Origin: Trichoplax adhaerens
Lineage: Eukaryota > Placozoa > Uniplacotomia > Trichoplacea > Trichoplacidae
DNA length: 64,000 nucleotides
Reading direction: 5' to 3'
NCBI RefSeq assembly: GCF_000150275.1
Contig: NW_002060947.1
Span: forward strand, 5,615,086-5,679,085
Positions 62,825 to 64,000 of this stretch are shown here, one piece after another. The notes beneath the pieces were generated by a model. It was given only the letters and a program-made list of their open reading frames with translations. It made no database searches and was not told the DNA's origin. The position numbers and the translations under genes are program-made. Every line of letters starts with the position of its first letter. The first letter of the stretch is position 1.

Positions 62825-63684
62825 TAGCACATATATTTCTATCCATCAATAATAATTTGATTATTCCCTCCAAACTTTATGATTAATTTGTGGTTACACG
62901 CATATACTGATTTAGTGCCGATGTATTACATTATCAATTCCGGATGGATGATGCCGAAGCAAATTGGTTATAATTAATCACGGAACCTAGAAATATTGGA
63001 CTTACAGCAGTTCTTCAGTGTATAGTATTGAGGTATAATCGTTCTTAAATCTCGGTAGATTAAAGAAATGATATATAATTGCATATTACGGAACTACGTT
63101 TCCAATATTCAACTAAGAGCTATATTTTAAGTGGTATAATTTCTTTTAGTATTTAAGTTAATAGTACGATTTGACAAAGTTACAATCTGTCATGTTTGTA
63201 ATGCTTTAGCTACGTTGACCTCCTTTGATTGTTCACTTGCTTTATGCTATCTTATTTGAAGTCTAAAAATAAAAGCTAGTTATTGCTTTTTCTTTTTGTT
63301 ATACATTGCTAGTGAGAACTACTAAAATAAAGTCGTAACATAAAGTAAGTTGTACTTTTAGAGACTGTTCTTTGAGTCTATTTAGGAGGGTAGTTCTATA
63401 TTATGCCGCTTAGACAGTTGTGATACGGCACTAGATACAAATTGAAGCCGATATTAGAAAGACAATTTATAGTAATTTTATTTTAATGCAAGTCATGGAG
63501 ACGTGTCTTTTGCTTTTTATGATAAATTATACAGCAGTTGATTCGTATGTTTAAATTCATCAATTGATATCTTACTATTCACTCCAGTTATTGCAAGCAG
63601 CTCCATTGCATGATAAAATATCAGGTTACATTTATCTATCTCGTATTGCGGGCTTTTTAAAGTTAAAATATAAAATTACTGCTT

Positions 63685-63897
63685 ATGTCATCGCTAATGA
63701 AAAGTTCTAGATTTAATACGATACTTTTATTTGTCTCTATGAGCAGTACAATAATCATTCCTTACGCGATGGAGTTAGCACGATCAATAAGTATGGTACC
63801 TAATATACTAGCCACCGATGGGTGTTATATGACAAATTTACGGAAATGCTATTCTACTGCATACTATGAGTTTCAAGATACACATATTCCAAGATAA
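63685..63897 (+). CDS. Small ORF with signal-peptide-like N-terminus (candidate secreted peptide)
   Basis: It encodes seventy residues starting MSSLMKSSRFN, then a hydrophobic run (TILLFVSMSSTIIIPYAM), then a polar segment with two cysteines (GCYMTNLRKCYSTAYYEF) and a stop at 63895–63897. The layout is that of a short secreted peptide or the first exon of a secreted protein. A strong donor-like gtaagg follows the stop by one base, so the stop would be read before splicing. I do not recognise a family. Chance occurrence in AT-rich DNA is possible. Confidence 0.3.
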   Translation: MSSLMKSSRFNTILLFVSMSSTIIIPYAMELARSISMVPNILATDGCYMTNLRKCYSTAYYEFQDTHIPR

Positions 63898-64000
63898 GGT
63901 AAGGCATTTGACTGGTAATTCAACAGTCAATAATTTCAATATTAAACAATATTATTGCAATTTCGGGGAACATTGCCATTGATTCATGACATAAGACGAA

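Larger units (their letters stand above)
62132..64000. other. Right-end region, no certain gene
   Basis: It starts with the presumed promoter and 5' UTR of the minus-strand formin. Two small plus-strand frames of interest are annotated separately (62624–62824 and 63685–63897). The remainder is AT-rich DNA without recognisable exons. Confidence 0.4.

Noticed and set aside
1-64000. CRISPR arrays, bacterial insertion sequences, viral genes
   Set aside because: No regularly spaced identical short repeats with unique spacers, no transposase or viral structural/replication frames could be recognised. The tandem arrays have units of 90–230 bp without spacers.

Overview
This window looks like nuclear DNA of an early-branching animal, most likely a placozoan (Trichoplax-like). 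The reasons are strong AT bias, multi-exon genes with GT–AG introns, a tandem pair of intronless rhodopsin-class receptors, and metazoan families (TMEM131, a diaphanous/INF2-type formin, UPF0462). The species assignment is inference; nothing in the sequence names the organism. There are no operons, CRISPR arrays or rRNA genes, and I found no convincing tRNA.

Layout. Positions 1–13.7 kb hold a segmental tandem duplication. Two units (about 1.29–8.61 and 8.61–13.69 kb) each carry one class A GPCR (3014–3967 and 9864–10820), and a third copy at the left edge is cut off inside TM1 (1129–1266). Two different solo-LTR-like elements (99–648 and 1990–2475) sit in single copies of the duplicated flank, so the sister copies supply the empty sites. 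From 13.7 to 26.9 kb I see no convincing gene, only locally amplified tandem repeats. A TMEM131-family gene fills about 26.9–35.1 kb on the plus strand.

After a repeat-bearing spacer comes a two-exon gene (38859–43758, +) whose second exon looks like a jacalin-type beta-prism lectin domain. Its 4.1-kb intron is largely a diverged ~193-bp tandem array. A complete five-exon UPF0462 (C4orf33-like) gene lies at 48035–44955 (−). A weakly supported plus-strand gene may occupy about 50.2–52.6 kb. A 16-exon formin runs from 62131 to 52528 (−). The right end (62.2–64.0 kb) has only one or two small candidate secreted-protein ORFs.

The most unusual items are the formin and the repeats. The formin keeps GBD/FH3 and a full-length FH2 scaffold, but it has no proline-rich FH1 and has lost the FH2 'GNxxN' motif and the lysine of the 'DTKS' segment. 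Many unrelated, locally amplified tandem repeats of about 90–230 bp sit inside introns and spacers. I assembled the exon models by eye from splice sites, reading-frame phase and family similarity. Phases close exactly for the formin (with one awkward intron) and for UPF0462; the 5' end of TMEM131 is unresolved.
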